From: Paenibacillus sp. FSL R5-0623
GTDB taxonomy: Bacteria; Bacillota; Bacilli; Paenibacillales; Paenibacillaceae
Reading direction: 5' to 3'
Length of the DNA stretch: 64,000 nucleotides
Assembly (NCBI RefSeq): GCF_037974265.1
Contig: NZ_CP150233.1
Coordinates: 1,550,001 to 1,614,000, forward strand
A model generated the notes under the pieces. That model saw nothing but the letters and a program-made list of their open reading frames with translations, had not been told where the DNA came from and did no database searches. Below, one piece after another: positions 43,014 through 51,976 of this stretch. Position 1 is the stretch's first letter. Each line of letters opens with the position of its first letter. The position numbers were made by a program, and so were the translations under genes.

Positions 43014-44165
43014 ATGACCGGTTATATCGAAGTGTTCGGACATGGCGGGGACGTGGAGACGGCTGCGTCACGATTTGGGAGGGAAGCTACTGATTTTCTG
43101 GATTTCAGTGCCAACATTAATCCGCTCGGTCCGCCGGGAGGGGTGCTGGAGGCTATACAGCAAGGATTGCAGTCGGTGATTCGGTATCCCGATCCGGCAC
43201 ATCGGGGATTCAAAGCACTGCTGAGCGAGCGTCTTGGTGTGATGCAGGAGCAGATTTCCGTGGGCAACGGTGCAGCCGAAAGCATGGCGCTCATTCTGCT
43301 GGGGCTTGCCCCGCGCAAGGTGGGTACAGTGGAACCGGGATTCTCGGAGTACCGCGCGTTGGCACGACAATTCGATGCCGAGGTTGTGCATACGGAGGGA
43401 AGAGAAGAACTGGCGTGGCGAGCGGAACCCGAGGACATCGAGCAGCTCATGGAAAAGGTAGACCTGCTCTTCCTCGGCCAGCCCAACAATCCAAACGGTG
43501 TACAATATCCACTTGAGGTATTACAAAGGCTTGCCCGCAAAGCGGAAGAAACGGGAACCGTACTTGTCATTGACGAGGCCTTTATGGATTTTATTCCGGT
43601 AGACCGGCGTCAGTCCCTGGCAGCACATCTGAATGACTATCCGAATGTGATCATCATTCGCTCGATGACAAAGTTTTATGCCATTCCGGGTTTGCGTCTC
43701 GGATATGCTTTGGGCCGTGCCGAATACATTCAGGCGATGACAAAGAAACAGGTGACCTGGAGTGTCAACGGTCTGGCGCTCATGGCAGGTGAAGCCTGTC
43801 TGCGCAGCGGAGAACGGTACGAACAGGAGACCATATCACAGATCACTCGGGAACGGGGGCGTCTCATCGAAGGACTGAAGACGTACAGATGTGCGGTGAC
43901 ACCGGGAGAGGCGAATTTTGTTTTGGCACGTGTGCCTGCCCCTTGGACAGCGGCAACAATGCAGGAGGCGCTGGGCAGAAGAGGTATACTGATTCGCAGC
44001 TGTGCCATGTATCCGGGGCTTGACGCAGGGCATGTACGTTTCGCGGTCAAGGATGCAGACGCCAATGCTACATTACTCGAAGTGCTGGGCAGCGTGCTGG
44101 AAATCAAGGAATATCCGAATGTTGATCAGACTAAAGATGAGGAACAGGGAGGGAAGCGGCAGTGA
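43014..44165 (+). CDS. cobD: threonine-phosphate decarboxylase
   Basis: 383 residues, PLP-dependent. Makes (R)-1-amino-2-propanol phosphate, the linker joining the corrin ring to the nucleotide loop. Typical opening FGHGGDVETAASRFG, then FLDFSANINPLGPP, the PLP lysine in IIRSMTKFYAIPGLRLGYA and the closing Arg region. ATG 43014 is preferred over 42969 for AAGGATGACGGA upstream and match to the family N-terminus. First gene of cobD-cbiZ-cbiB-cobC; overlaps cbiZ by 4 bases. Confidence 0.95.
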   Translation: MTGYIEVFGHGGDVETAASRFGREATDFLDFSANINPLGPPGGVLEAIQQGLQSVIRYPDPAHRGFKALLSERLGVMQEQISVGNGAAESMALILLGLAPRKVGTVEPGFSEYRALARQFDAEVVHTEGREELAWRAEPEDIEQLMEKVDLLFLGQPNNPNGVQYPLEVLQRLARKAEETGTVLVIDEAFMDFIPVDRRQSLAAHLNDYPNVIIIRSMTKFYAIPGLRLGYALGRAEYIQAMTKKQVTWSVNGLALMAGEACLRSGERYEQETISQITRERGRLIEGLKTYRCAVTPGEANFVLARVPAPWTAATMQEALGRRGILIRSCAMYPGLDAGHVRFAVKDADANATLLEVLGSVLEIKEYPNVDQTKDEEQGGKRQ

Positions 44166-44992
44166 CACTCCCGTTTTATAACTACTTTGCGAATGGAGAA
44201 ACAGGTGAGAATGAATATGCTTCCTCTTCCTGGCCCGGACTGAACATATCTGCACATGAACGACATATCAAAGCACAGAGCCCAAGGGCTGTCAAAGCGC
44301 TGTCAAGTGCAGTATATGGCGGCGGGATGCTTGAACTGGATCGCATATTTAACATCTATGTGGACAGGCATTACCGCTGTGATGATCCGCCACGTGATAT
44401 CGAACAAGCGCTGAACCAATGGCAAGAGCCGCGGGATCAATGTGCCGGATTATTGACGGCCGTAAGACTGGAGCATACCTCCATTCAGGAATATACAAGT
44501 GATGAATTTGGTCTTCTGTGCTGCACCACTGCGGGTGTATCAAATGCCGCACGCGCGGGGTCGGAGAGAACGGTATTTGATACGGCGGGAAATAAGACGA
44601 TGTCTTCCGGACGGGAGCACTCTGCTCCTTCAGAACAGAATCTAACGATGCCACCCTATGTCCCGGGTACAATTAACATCATGCTCTGGTTGAATGGACG
44701 CATGACCACCGGGGCGATGGTGAATGCGGTACAGACGGCGGTGGAAGCCAAAGCGGCAGCGCTGGCGGATGCGGGTGTTCCGGATTCGGAGAACGGGTTG
44801 CCCGCCACCGGCACCACAACCGATGCCATTGTTTTTGCGGTACGTCAGGCAGTGGAGGAACCTCAGCCGATGATCACTTATGCCGGAACAGCGACTACGG
44901 CAGGGGCAGCGATTGGCAGATTGGTATACGACACGGTGACGGAGAGCCTTCGGGCCGGACTGTTATGGAAAGAGAGGGTCAGGCACAAATGA
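44162..44992 (+). CDS. cbiZ: adenosylcobinamide amidohydrolase
   Basis: 276 residues. Cleaves the aminopropanol side chain of adenosylcobinamide to give adenosylcobyric acid, allowing salvage of foreign corrinoids. CbiZ blocks: LSSAVYGGG, LTAV, CTTAGVSNAARAG, PGTINIMLWLNGRMTTGAMV and GTTTDAIVFAV. Start GTG 44162 overlaps the cobD stop; GGGAGGG lies eight bases before it. The central stretch of about 40 residues (FDTAGNKTMSSGREHSAPSE) looks like a variable loop. Overlaps cbiB by 4 bases. Confidence 0.94.
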   Translation: MTLPFYNYFANGETGENEYASSSWPGLNISAHERHIKAQSPRAVKALSSAVYGGGMLELDRIFNIYVDRHYRCDDPPRDIEQALNQWQEPRDQCAGLLTAVRLEHTSIQEYTSDEFGLLCCTTAGVSNAARAGSERTVFDTAGNKTMSSGREHSAPSEQNLTMPPYVPGTINIMLWLNGRMTTGAMVNAVQTAVEAKAAALADAGVPDSENGLPATGTTTDAIVFAVRQAVEEPQPMITYAGTATTAGAAIGRLVYDTVTESLRAGLLWKERVRHK

Positions 44993-46017
44993 CTTTTGAG
45001 CTGGAGCATCTATGGACCTGGCCGTTCTGGACAGGCATGGCGGGAGCCTGGATTATTATACTGGCGTACCTGTTGGACCGATGTATCGGAGATCCACGCT
45101 GGATTCCCCACCCGGTAATTGGCATGGGAAAAGGCATCTCGGCGTTGGAGCGTGTCATTCGCTCGTGTGTTCGCACAGATTCGGGGCTGAAGAGAGCCGG
45201 GCTGTTGTTCCCGATGGTGATCGCGGGGAGTTCTTTTGCCATCACGTGGGGACTCGTATATCTGCTTGGGCTAATCCACCCTGTCATTGCAGCAGTAGCT
45301 GAAGTGGTGCTCATTGCAACGACCATTGCTTCAAAAGGGCTAAAGGATGCAGGCATGGAAGTGTATCGTCATCTGAAGCAGCAGGATTGGCCGGCGGCCA
45401 GACGTTCACTGGGCATGATTGTTGGACGTGATACGGCGCATCTGGATGAACCCGAGGTTGTGCGGGGAACGGTAGAGACGGTTGCCGAAAATATCGTGGA
45501 TGCCATTGTATCGCCGTTATTCTATGCGCTCATTGGAGGCGCTCCACTAGCCATGGCTTATCGCGCCGTCAACACGCTGGATTCCATGGTCGGATATAAA
45601 AATGACAAGTATCTGCATCTTGGCTGGGCCTCGGCCCGTCTGGATGATGTGGCGAACTGGATACCTGCCCGGCTGACCGCGATTCTGTTAGTCGTGGGTG
45701 CCTGGGTTATGAAGCTGGACGCCAAAGGAGCAGCACACATGGTTGCACGGGATGCAAGATTACATCCAAGTCCGAATAGCGGTTTTCCCGAATCAGCGGT
45801 GGCTGGAGCACTGGGCATCCGGCTTGGCGGACATAACGTATATCACGGCGTTGCTTCATTTCGTGCCTACATGGGTGAAGCCACACGGCCGATGGAAGCC
45901 GAGGATATTGTGCAAACATCACGCCTGATGTTCTGGTCGGCAGGGGCTTTTGTGGTACTATGCGTGTTCATAACGCTGGGTGTGTGGCTGGCAGGAGGGA
46001 CGCTGTTATGGCCGTAA
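44989..46017 (+). CDS. cbiB: adenosylcobinamide-phosphate synthase
   Basis: 342-residue membrane enzyme. Condenses adenosylcobyric acid with the aminopropanol (or its phosphate). Blocks: LLDRCIGDPRWIPHPVIGMG, IVGRDTAHLDEPEVVRGTVE TVAENIVD split across about 140-165, and NTLDSMVGYKNDKYLHLGWASARLDD. About five hydrophobic helices. ATG 44989 overlaps the cbiZ stop (ATGA); an in-frame ATG at 44965 lies inside cbiZ. Confidence 0.95.
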   Translation: MTFELEHLWTWPFWTGMAGAWIIILAYLLDRCIGDPRWIPHPVIGMGKGISALERVIRSCVRTDSGLKRAGLLFPMVIAGSSFAITWGLVYLLGLIHPVIAAVAEVVLIATTIASKGLKDAGMEVYRHLKQQDWPAARRSLGMIVGRDTAHLDEPEVVRGTVETVAENIVDAIVSPLFYALIGGAPLAMAYRAVNTLDSMVGYKNDKYLHLGWASARLDDVANWIPARLTAILLVVGAWVMKLDAKGAAHMVARDARLHPSPNSGFPESAVAGALGIRLGGHNVYHGVASFRAYMGEATRPMEAEDIVQTSRLMFWSAGAFVVLCVFITLGVWLAGGTLLWP

Positions 46018-46694
46018 ATGAAGAGAATGCGGGCAATGAAGTACATAGGGATCAACCCGGGCCGCTGAAACGAAACATTCTGTGGGTCCGTCATGGGACA
46101 ACGCTGTGGAATGTAGAAAAAAGATACCTGGGGCATACCGACATCGATCTGCTGCCAAATGCCAAAGAAGAACTGGCTCCGCTTCATGAACAATTGAGCG
46201 GTGTTTCGTGGAATGAGGTATATTGCAGTGATCTGCTTCGCTGCCGACAGACGCTGGAACAGATTCTTCCTGATGCCATCGGACAGGTGAAGTTCGACTC
46301 GCGCCTGCGCGAGAATGATTTTGGACAGTGGGAAGGGCTGACGTATGATCAGCTTAAGGATAACCCTGTGTACCGAAACTGGATTGATACGCCACAGGAT
46401 GTCACTCCGCCCGGCGGGGAATCGTGGCAGGAGTTTACCGGACGGTTGGATTCCTTTCTCCAAGAGATGTTGTTGGAGGATCGTCCTTCGGTGCACGTTG
46501 ATGAGGGGCAAGTGCCAACCATAGTTGTGGTTACGCATGGTGGTGTCATCCGGTATGCCTTGTCCCGTCTGATTGCCGGTCTTGGATTCTGGGATACACA
46601 TGTCGTCCCGGGGCAGGCGATTCAGGTTCAGCTTGATCAACAGGGGAATCAGTGGTCTGGGAGCAGAGTGACTTTTCCGCCGATCGGGTTGTAA
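46008..46694 (+). CDS. cobC: histidine-phosphatase-family protein, probable alpha-ribazole phosphatase
   Basis: 228 residues. Opens with about 30 polar residues, then ILWVRHGTTLWNVEKRYLGH with the phospho-His RHG, and later the Arg/Glu/His pocket (SDLLRCRQTLE, LRENDFGQWEGLTYDQL, VTHGGVIRYALSRLI). Position within a cobalamin operon supports CobC, which removes the 5' phosphate after CobS. ATG 46008 overlaps the cbiB end by 10 bases; AGGAGGG is just upstream. As a family the fold alone does not prove the substrate. Confidence 0.88.
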   Translation: MAVNEENAGNEVHRDQPGPLKRNILWVRHGTTLWNVEKRYLGHTDIDLLPNAKEELAPLHEQLSGVSWNEVYCSDLLRCRQTLEQILPDAIGQVKFDSRLRENDFGQWEGLTYDQLKDNPVYRNWIDTPQDVTPPGGESWQEFTGRLDSFLQEMLLEDRPSVHVDEGQVPTIVVVTHGGVIRYALSRLIAGLGFWDTHVVPGQAIQVQLDQQGNQWSGSRVTFPPIGL

Positions 46695-46717
46695 GGATGT
46701 ACAATATACCCTATAAT
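46689..46717 (+). promoter_or_regulatory. promoter for the riboswitch-led btu/cob transcript
   Basis: TTGTAA (46689-46694, overlapping the cobC stop) and a perfect TATAAT (46712-46717) with a 17-base spacer. A start near 46724 would give about 110 bases before the riboswitch core. Confidence 0.55.
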
Positions 46718-46829
46718 CACAACAGAAGTGTGACTTCAGCATGGATACAGATACGCTGCAGGTGTGAAGCCTGAACGAGTATGTAGCATGCAGAAATTAC
46801 ACGACAATGGTTTACCATATCAGCGACCA

Positions 46830-46985
46830 AGGGTCCCGCGTGTGAAGGCTGTTTTTATGGCAGATTACTACGAGTCATGAAACACACAAGGGTGAAATGG
46901 GGAAGCCGGTGCAAATCCGGCACGGTCCCGCCACTGTAAAACAGGATGATTCCTGTAAGTCAGGTTACCTGCCCTGGACGTACAA
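46830..46985 (+). ncRNA. cobalamin riboswitch
   Basis: The B12-box core is clear: GGTGAAATGGGGAAGCCGGT, then GCAAATCCGGCACGGTCCCG, CCACTGTA and the closing AGTCAGGTTACCTGCC. The element heads the btuFCD-cobT-cobU-cobS-cbiP genes. An intrinsic terminator lies 100 bases downstream, so adenosylcobalamin binding probably causes transcription termination. The 5' boundary is approximate. Confidence 0.93.
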
Positions 46986-47083
46986 ACCGGTGTTCCTTCG
47001 AGGAAAGGACAGCGTTTCGGGCTATTCTATGCGCATGGACAACCCTTGGTTGAACATGTACAGATCGCCATATGCGAGACGTC

Positions 47084-47119
47084 ATCCCTGATCCTAGACG
47101 TATGGATTGGGGATTTTTT
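47084..47119 (+). terminator. riboswitch-controlled terminator
   Basis: ATCCCTGATCC (47084-47094) pairs with GGATTGGGGAT (47104-47114) with two G-U pairs, followed by TTTTT. It is the likely expression platform of the cobalamin riboswitch. Confidence 0.8.
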
Positions 47120-47147
47120 ATTGTTCATGTAAGATGAACGAGACCAA

Positions 47148-47299
47148 TTTTACACGAGGTCACTACGATTGCAGTACCATCTTCCGATCGCTGTTATCCC
47201 CAGATTTTTTGATGCCCTTTTTTGAAAGGGAAAATCCGGTGATAAAGGCGAACACTTCGTTTCTTCAGATCGGTTCTGCATTCTCCGTTAACGTGTAAA
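47148..47299 (-). repeat. MITE-like repeat, copy D, in the btuF leader
   Basis: 152 bases on the minus strand. Ends TTTTACACGAG (47148-47158) and CGTGTAAA (47292-47299) are inverted copies; the core CGATCGCTGTTATCCCC, GGGAAAATCCGGTGATAAAG and TTCTCCGTTAACG matches copies A-C. It lies between the riboswitch terminator and btuF, so every read-through transcript carries it. Confidence 0.88.
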
Positions 47300-47401
47300 T
47301 GTTGCAGTTCAAACCTTATACAGGAACACCAAGGCATGGGGAGTAAGAGTTCGAGCACGATGCAAGAAAATAGCGCAAATAGAGAAGGGGAGAATAACAG
47401 A

Positions 47402-48400
47402 ATGAATTTCAAGAATTGGAAAAACGTAGCGTCCCTGCTAAGTGCAGCTGCACTTGCACTGGCTTTGGCCGGATGTGGCAATGCAACAACAAACGAGGGC
47501 ACAGGTACTTCGCAGCAACCTGCACAGGAGCAGTCCCAAGGCCAGACGCAAACGGATCTCAAAACACAATATCCGCTAACCGTTACGGATGCAACGGGTG
47601 AATCATTCACCTTTGAAAAGGCACCAGCCAAAATCGTATCCGTGTCTCCGGCTGAGACGGAATCCCTGTTTGCCCTAGGATTGGACGATCAAATCGTTGG
47701 TGTATCCGACTATGACGATTATCCGGAAGCGGCAACAACCAAAGCGAAAATGGGTGGCATCACCAAGCCCAACGAAGAGTCCATCATTGCATCTGAAGCC
47801 GACATCGTCTTCACAGGAATCTCGATGAGCGAGGATGCCGTGAAGAAGCTGCGCGAGTTGGGTATTACCATTTTCAAAACGGATCCTAAATCCATTGACG
47901 ATGTGATGAATAATATCGAAACCTTCGGTAAAATTACCGATCATCAGGAAAAAGCTCAGGAGATCATCACACAGATGAAACAGGATGTGACAGATGTAAC
48001 CGAAGCGGTGAAGGCAGTTAAACCGGAAGAGAAGAAAAAAGTATACGTTGAATTCTCCCCAGGCTGGACTGTGGGTAAAGGCGAATTCATGGATGAACTC
48101 ATCACTGTAGCCGGTGGTAGCAATATTGCTTCCGACAAAGAGGGCTGGTATGAAATTAATGAAGAGAACGTGATTGCCTCCAACCCGGATGTGATCCTGT
48201 ATGCCAACGATGTAATTGACGAAAACTCTAAAACACTGGATCAGATCATCAAGGCGCGCAGCGGCTGGGATCAAATTACGGCTGTGAAAAATGACGCGGT
48301 AATTGGCCTGGATGCCAACCTGCTGAGCCGTCCGGGTCCACGTGTAACTCAAGGGTTGAAAGAAGTAGCCAAAGCGATCTACCCTGACTTGTTCCAATGA
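47402..48400 (+). CDS. btuF: corrinoid ABC transporter substrate-binding lipoprotein
   Basis: 332 residues. Signal peptide with lipobox LALAGC (about 20-25), polar linker, then two periplasmic-binding lobes of the FecB/BtuF type (KIVSVSPAETESLFALGLDD, DIVFTGISMSEDAVKKLREL, NPDVILYANDV). Cobalamin or cobinamide is the likely ligand because of the riboswitch and the following cob genes; siderophore binding is excluded only by context. ATG 47402 follows GAAGGGGAG and starts the signal peptide; the in-frame start at 47336 would add 22 residues. Confidence 0.9.
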   Translation: MNFKNWKNVASLLSAAALALALAGCGNATTNEGTGTSQQPAQEQSQGQTQTDLKTQYPLTVTDATGESFTFEKAPAKIVSVSPAETESLFALGLDDQIVGVSDYDDYPEAATTKAKMGGITKPNEESIIASEADIVFTGISMSEDAVKKLRELGITIFKTDPKSIDDVMNNIETFGKITDHQEKAQEIITQMKQDVTDVTEAVKAVKPEEKKKVYVEFSPGWTVGKGEFMDELITVAGGSNIASDKEGWYEINEENVIASNPDVILYANDVIDENSKTLDQIIKARSGWDQITAVKNDAVIGLDANLLSRPGPRVTQGLKEVAKAIYPDLFQ

Positions 48401-49443
48401 GTAAAAAGCTGATCCTGTTCGGAACGACGGGCATGGTGCTGCTGGTGCTCACCGTGCTCATCTGCACGGGCATTGGTTCAGTAGCGTTGCCGATCCGGGA
48501 TATTGCAGGCATCCTGATTCACAAAATTCCCTGGGTGGGCGATTGGATTACACCGGATTGGAATAAGGCAGCCGAACAGATTATCTGGAAAGTCAGATTC
48601 CCACGTGTACTGCTTGCCGTGCTCGTGGGCGCATCGTTGGCGATTGCTGGTACGGGATTCCAGGGGGTTCTTCGGAACCCGCTGGCAGACCCGTTCACCC
48701 TTGGTGTATCATCCGGTGCTTCGGTGGGTGCAGCCTTTCTGATTTTCTTCGGATTGCAGTATGCACTGATCGGAATCTGGACGTTGCCACTGGTGGCATT
48801 TTTGACGGGTGTAATCACGTTATGGTTTGTTATGGCACTGGCTCGTGAAGGGCGTAAAATACCTACACATAGCCTCATTCTGGCTGGTGTGGTCATGCAA
48901 AGTTTCCTGGGCGCAGTTGTTTCCTTCCTGTCGACCATGTCGAAACAGACGATTAATGAAATTATATACTGGACGATGGGAAGTCTGGCTCTGCGTGGGT
49001 GGTCGTATACGGCCATCCTTTTCCCGTATTTTCTATTAGGGCTGGTCTTTCTCTGGAGCCGCGCTCGCTCGTTGAATGTGCTTGCACTGGGAGAACGTCA
49101 AGCCGCACATATCGGGATCGGAGTGGACAAGCTCAAGCTGTCAGTGCTAGCAGTTGGCACACTGCTGACCGCAGGTGCTGTCTCGGTATCGGGTGTCATC
49201 GGATTCGTTGGGTTGGTGATCCCGCATATGTTGCGGCTGCTGGTGGGGCCGGATTACCGACTGCTGGTACCTTTGTCTGCCATTGGTGGAGCGATCTTCA
49301 TGGTGTGGGCCGATACCATCGCAAGGTCGTTGCTGGCGCCAACTGAAATTCCGCTCGGTGTTGTCACCGCCTTTGTTGGTGCGCCGTTCTTTGCTTACCT
49401 GCTGCACCGGAACAAAAAGTTGCAGAAGGGGATGATGCCATGA
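48397..49443 (+). CDS. btuC: corrinoid ABC transporter permease (FecCD family)
   Basis: 348 residues, ten hydrophobic helices. Conserved RFPRVLLAVLVGASLAIAG, FQGVLRNPLADPFTLGVSSG and, near the C-terminus, GFVGLVIPHMLRLLVGPDYR are the FecCD/BtuC blocks. The ATG overlaps the btuF stop by 4 bases and the next gene overlaps its end likewise, so the transporter genes are translationally coupled. Confidence 0.93.
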   Translation: MSKKLILFGTTGMVLLVLTVLICTGIGSVALPIRDIAGILIHKIPWVGDWITPDWNKAAEQIIWKVRFPRVLLAVLVGASLAIAGTGFQGVLRNPLADPFTLGVSSGASVGAAFLIFFGLQYALIGIWTLPLVAFLTGVITLWFVMALAREGRKIPTHSLILAGVVMQSFLGAVVSFLSTMSKQTINEIIYWTMGSLALRGWSYTAILFPYFLLGLVFLWSRARSLNVLALGERQAAHIGIGVDKLKLSVLAVGTLLTAGAVSVSGVIGFVGLVIPHMLRLLVGPDYRLLVPLSAIGGAIFMVWADTIARSLLAPTEIPLGVVTAFVGAPFFAYLLHRNKKLQKGMMP

Positions 49444-50252
49444 ATTCCAGTACCAGTTCCAACCCAACTTCACTTATCTCCATTAAGGGAGCAGGGAAGT
49501 CATATGGCAATCATCAGGCACTGCGCAATGTAGACTGGCATGTTGGTGAAGGTAACTGGTGGGGAGTTGTCGGACCAAACGGCAGCGGCAAGTCCACCCT
49601 GATCCAGCTTATTGCCGGAACGGAGCAGTTAAGCGAAGGTCAGATCCGTATCGATGGTCGAGACATTGGCTCTTACAGCCGTAAGGATCTGTCGCGCATG
49701 ATCGCTGTATTGCAGCAGGACGGCCTGCCAGCCATCTCCTATCCCGTGCGAGACGTGGTGGAGATGGGGCGATATCCGTACCAGAACTGGCTGGGGCGGG
49801 AAGTGGGTGATGGGGCACTTGTGGTGGACAGGGTGCTCGAAGACCTGGGATTGACAGAGCTGGCGGACAGACCGCTGGATGCACTCAGTGGCGGGCAACG
49901 GCAACGGGTCGCACTAGCCAAAGTCATGGCTCAGGAGCCGAGGTTACTTCTGCTGGACGAGCCGACTACGTTTCTGGATATTAAATATCAATTGCAATTC
50001 ATGGAATTGTTATCGGCATGGCGACAGAGAACTAACATTACGATTGTAGCCGTGTTGCATGATTTGAATCTGGCCGCGTTATTTTGCGATCACATTCTGG
50101 CGTTGCGTGAGGGCGTGGCGGTTGGAGAGGGCACGCCTCATACGTTAATCAACGATGAGAACATCCAGGACATATTTCGCGTCAAACCCGCGATTGTCTC
50201 CCATCCCGACCATGCCATACCTCAACTGTTGTTGCGGCGGGACATCGATTAA
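49440..50252 (+). CDS. btuD: corrinoid ABC transporter ATPase
   Basis: 270 residues. Walker A GPNGSGKSTLIQLI (about 43-56), signature LSGGQRQRVALAKVMAQ, Walker B LLLLDEPTTFLDI and switch His (VLHDLNLAA) are intact; FecE/BtuD subfamily. Overlaps btuC by 4 bases and is followed at once by the cobT region. Confidence 0.93.
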   Translation: MNSSTSSNPTSLISIKGAGKSYGNHQALRNVDWHVGEGNWWGVVGPNGSGKSTLIQLIAGTEQLSEGQIRIDGRDIGSYSRKDLSRMIAVLQQDGLPAISYPVRDVVEMGRYPYQNWLGREVGDGALVVDRVLEDLGLTELADRPLDALSGGQRQRVALAKVMAQEPRLLLLDEPTTFLDIKYQLQFMELLSAWRQRTNITIVAVLHDLNLAALFCDHILALREGVAVGEGTPHTLINDENIQDIFRVKPAIVSHPDHAIPQLLLRRDID

Positions 50253-50297
50253 ATGAAGCGGGGCAACCCATATTTTGATGAAGGAAGTGCTGTTTGT

Positions 50298-51419
50298 ATG
50301 AATAATGAACAGGTGTTAGAGCAATTAACGAAAAAGATTACTGCTCCTGACCAGGAAGTGGCGGCAAAAACCTCTGCGCACTTGGATGCGTTGACGAAGC
50401 CGCCGGGGAGTCTGGGCAAATTGGAAGAGCTGGTGATCCGCCTGGCAGGCATGACGGGCAATGCACGTCCGCGTTTTGATCACAGAGCGGTCATTGTCAT
50501 GGCCGCAGATCACGGCGTAGTGGAAGAAGGCATCAGTGCTTTTCCTGCTGAAGTGACCCAGCAGATGGTCCTGAATTTCCTGGTTGGAGGCGCTGCCGTG
50601 AATGTGCTTGCCCGTCACGCCGGAGCTGATGTGATCTGTGTGGATATCGGTGTGAACGCCGATCTTGAACATCCGGACCTGCTTTCCCATAAAATTCGCA
50701 AAGGCACGGCCAACATGGCCCGAGGGGCAGCGATGAGCCGGGATGAGGCAGTTCGGGCTATCCTTGCAGGAGCCGAAGTTGTATCGGCAGAGGTGGCGAA
50801 GGGAACACAACTGTTTGTCACCGGGGAGATGGGAATTGGCAACACCACCGCAAGTGCTGCGGTAATGAGCGCGTTAACCGGAGTTGCACCAGCTGCCGCC
50901 GTGGGCAGAGGTACCGGCATTGACGATGCAGGTTTGCAGCGCAAGGCTGCTGTAGTCAGCCGGGCGCTTAGCGTAAACGCACCGAACCCGGAAGATGCAC
51001 TGGATGTTCTGTGCAAGGTGGGTGGACTGGAGATTGCCGGACTCACCGGAGTTATCCTCGCAGCCGCTGCTCATCGTTGCCCGGTCGTTGTAGACGGGTT
51101 CATCTCTACCGCGGCAGCGCTGGTGGCGAGACAACTTGCACCTCTAAGCACAGCCTATATGATTGCTTCTCATACGTCACACGAAAATGGACATGGAGCG
51201 CTGCTGCGTGAACTGGACCTGAAAGCGATGCTGGATCTGGATATGCGTCTGGGTGAAGGCACGGGCGGCGTGCTCAGTCTTCATCTGATTGACGCAGCAT
51301 GTCTCATTCTGAACGAGATGGCGACCTTTGCAAGTGCGGGTGTCTCGGATGGGACAAGCCATGCTCCAGATTCCGCTGCGTCGGTTGACTCATCCCTGCA
51401 AGGAGAGAGTTCCCGATGA
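50298..51419 (+). CDS. cobT: nicotinate-nucleotide-dimethylbenzimidazole phosphoribosyltransferase
   Basis: 373 residues. Makes alpha-ribazole phosphate, the activated lower ligand. Blocks: LTKPPGSLGKLEEL, VMAADHGVVEEGISAFP, GEMGIGNTTASAAVMSAL, GTGIDDAGL and DMRLGEGTGGVLSL with the catalytic Glu. ATG 50298 fits the family N-terminus (MNNEQVLEQL) with AAGGAAG ten bases upstream; ATG 50253, right after the btuD stop, is possible but would add 15 atypical residues. The last about 30 residues (Ser/Asp-rich) exceed the usual end. Overlaps cobU by 4 bases. Confidence 0.93.
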   Translation: MNNEQVLEQLTKKITAPDQEVAAKTSAHLDALTKPPGSLGKLEELVIRLAGMTGNARPRFDHRAVIVMAADHGVVEEGISAFPAEVTQQMVLNFLVGGAAVNVLARHAGADVICVDIGVNADLEHPDLLSHKIRKGTANMARGAAMSRDEAVRAILAGAEVVSAEVAKGTQLFVTGEMGIGNTTASAAVMSALTGVAPAAAVGRGTGIDDAGLQRKAAVVSRALSVNAPNPEDALDVLCKVGGLEIAGLTGVILAAAAHRCPVVVDGFISTAAALVARQLAPLSTAYMIASHTSHENGHGALLRELDLKAMLDLDMRLGEGTGGVLSLHLIDAACLILNEMATFASAGVSDGTSHAPDSAASVDSSLQGESSR

Positions 51420-51976
51420 GCGTACTGGTGACAGGCGGCGCACGCAGTGGCAAAAGCTCCTTTGCCGAGCGTCTCTGCATGCAGCGTTCCTCGGAGGCCT
51501 GGTATGTGGCGACAGCTCAGGCGTACGATGATGAAATGCGTGAGCGTATCGCCATGCATCAGCATCAGCGCGAGGCATCAGGGTATCTGTGGCACACGAT
51601 GGAAGAGCCGATACATCTGCCTGCTTTGATAAGCCATATGGGTGAAGGGCATACAGAGACTTCTGCACCCACCATTCTGGTGGATTGCCTGACGCTGTGG
51701 CTGACAAATGTTTTGTTAGCGCATGAGCATGACGAGAAGCAGGTGTTACAGGGACATTTGGATGCGCTGGTTGAAGCGATTCGAACCTATCCCGGGTTAC
51801 TTGTTCTGGTTACGAATGAAGTGGGGGACGGGATCGTACCAGAATATGCCCTTGGCAGGAAATATCGGGATTTGGCCGGTATACTGAATCAGCGCATTGC
51901 GGCGATATGCGGTGAAGTGTTTCTGGTGACCGTAGGCATTGCGATCGAACTAAAAAGCAAGGAGTACCGCTTATGA
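51416..51976 (+). CDS. cobU: adenosylcobinamide kinase/guanylyltransferase
   Basis: 186 residues. Phosphorylates adenosylcobinamide and transfers GMP to give AdoCbi-GDP. P-loop GGARSGKSSFAE (about 7-18), WYVATAQAYDDEM, the His-rich RIAMHQHQR helix where the guanylyl-His is found in this family, LVDCLTLWLTN and VTNEVGDGIVPEY. Overlaps both neighbours by 4 bases. Confidence 0.94.
   Translation: MSVLVTGGARSGKSSFAERLCMQRSSEAWYVATAQAYDDEMRERIAMHQHQREASGYLWHTMEEPIHLPALISHMGEGHTETSAPTILVDCLTLWLTNVLLAHEHDEKQVLQGHLDALVEAIRTYPGLLVLVTNEVGDGIVPEYALGRKYRDLAGILNQRIAAICGEVFLVTVGIAIELKSKEYRL

Noticed and set aside
45867-46742. 291-residue open frame antisense to cobC and the end of cbiB
   Set aside because: Low-complexity Arg/Pro/His content; both plus-strand genes have family motifs and coupled starts.
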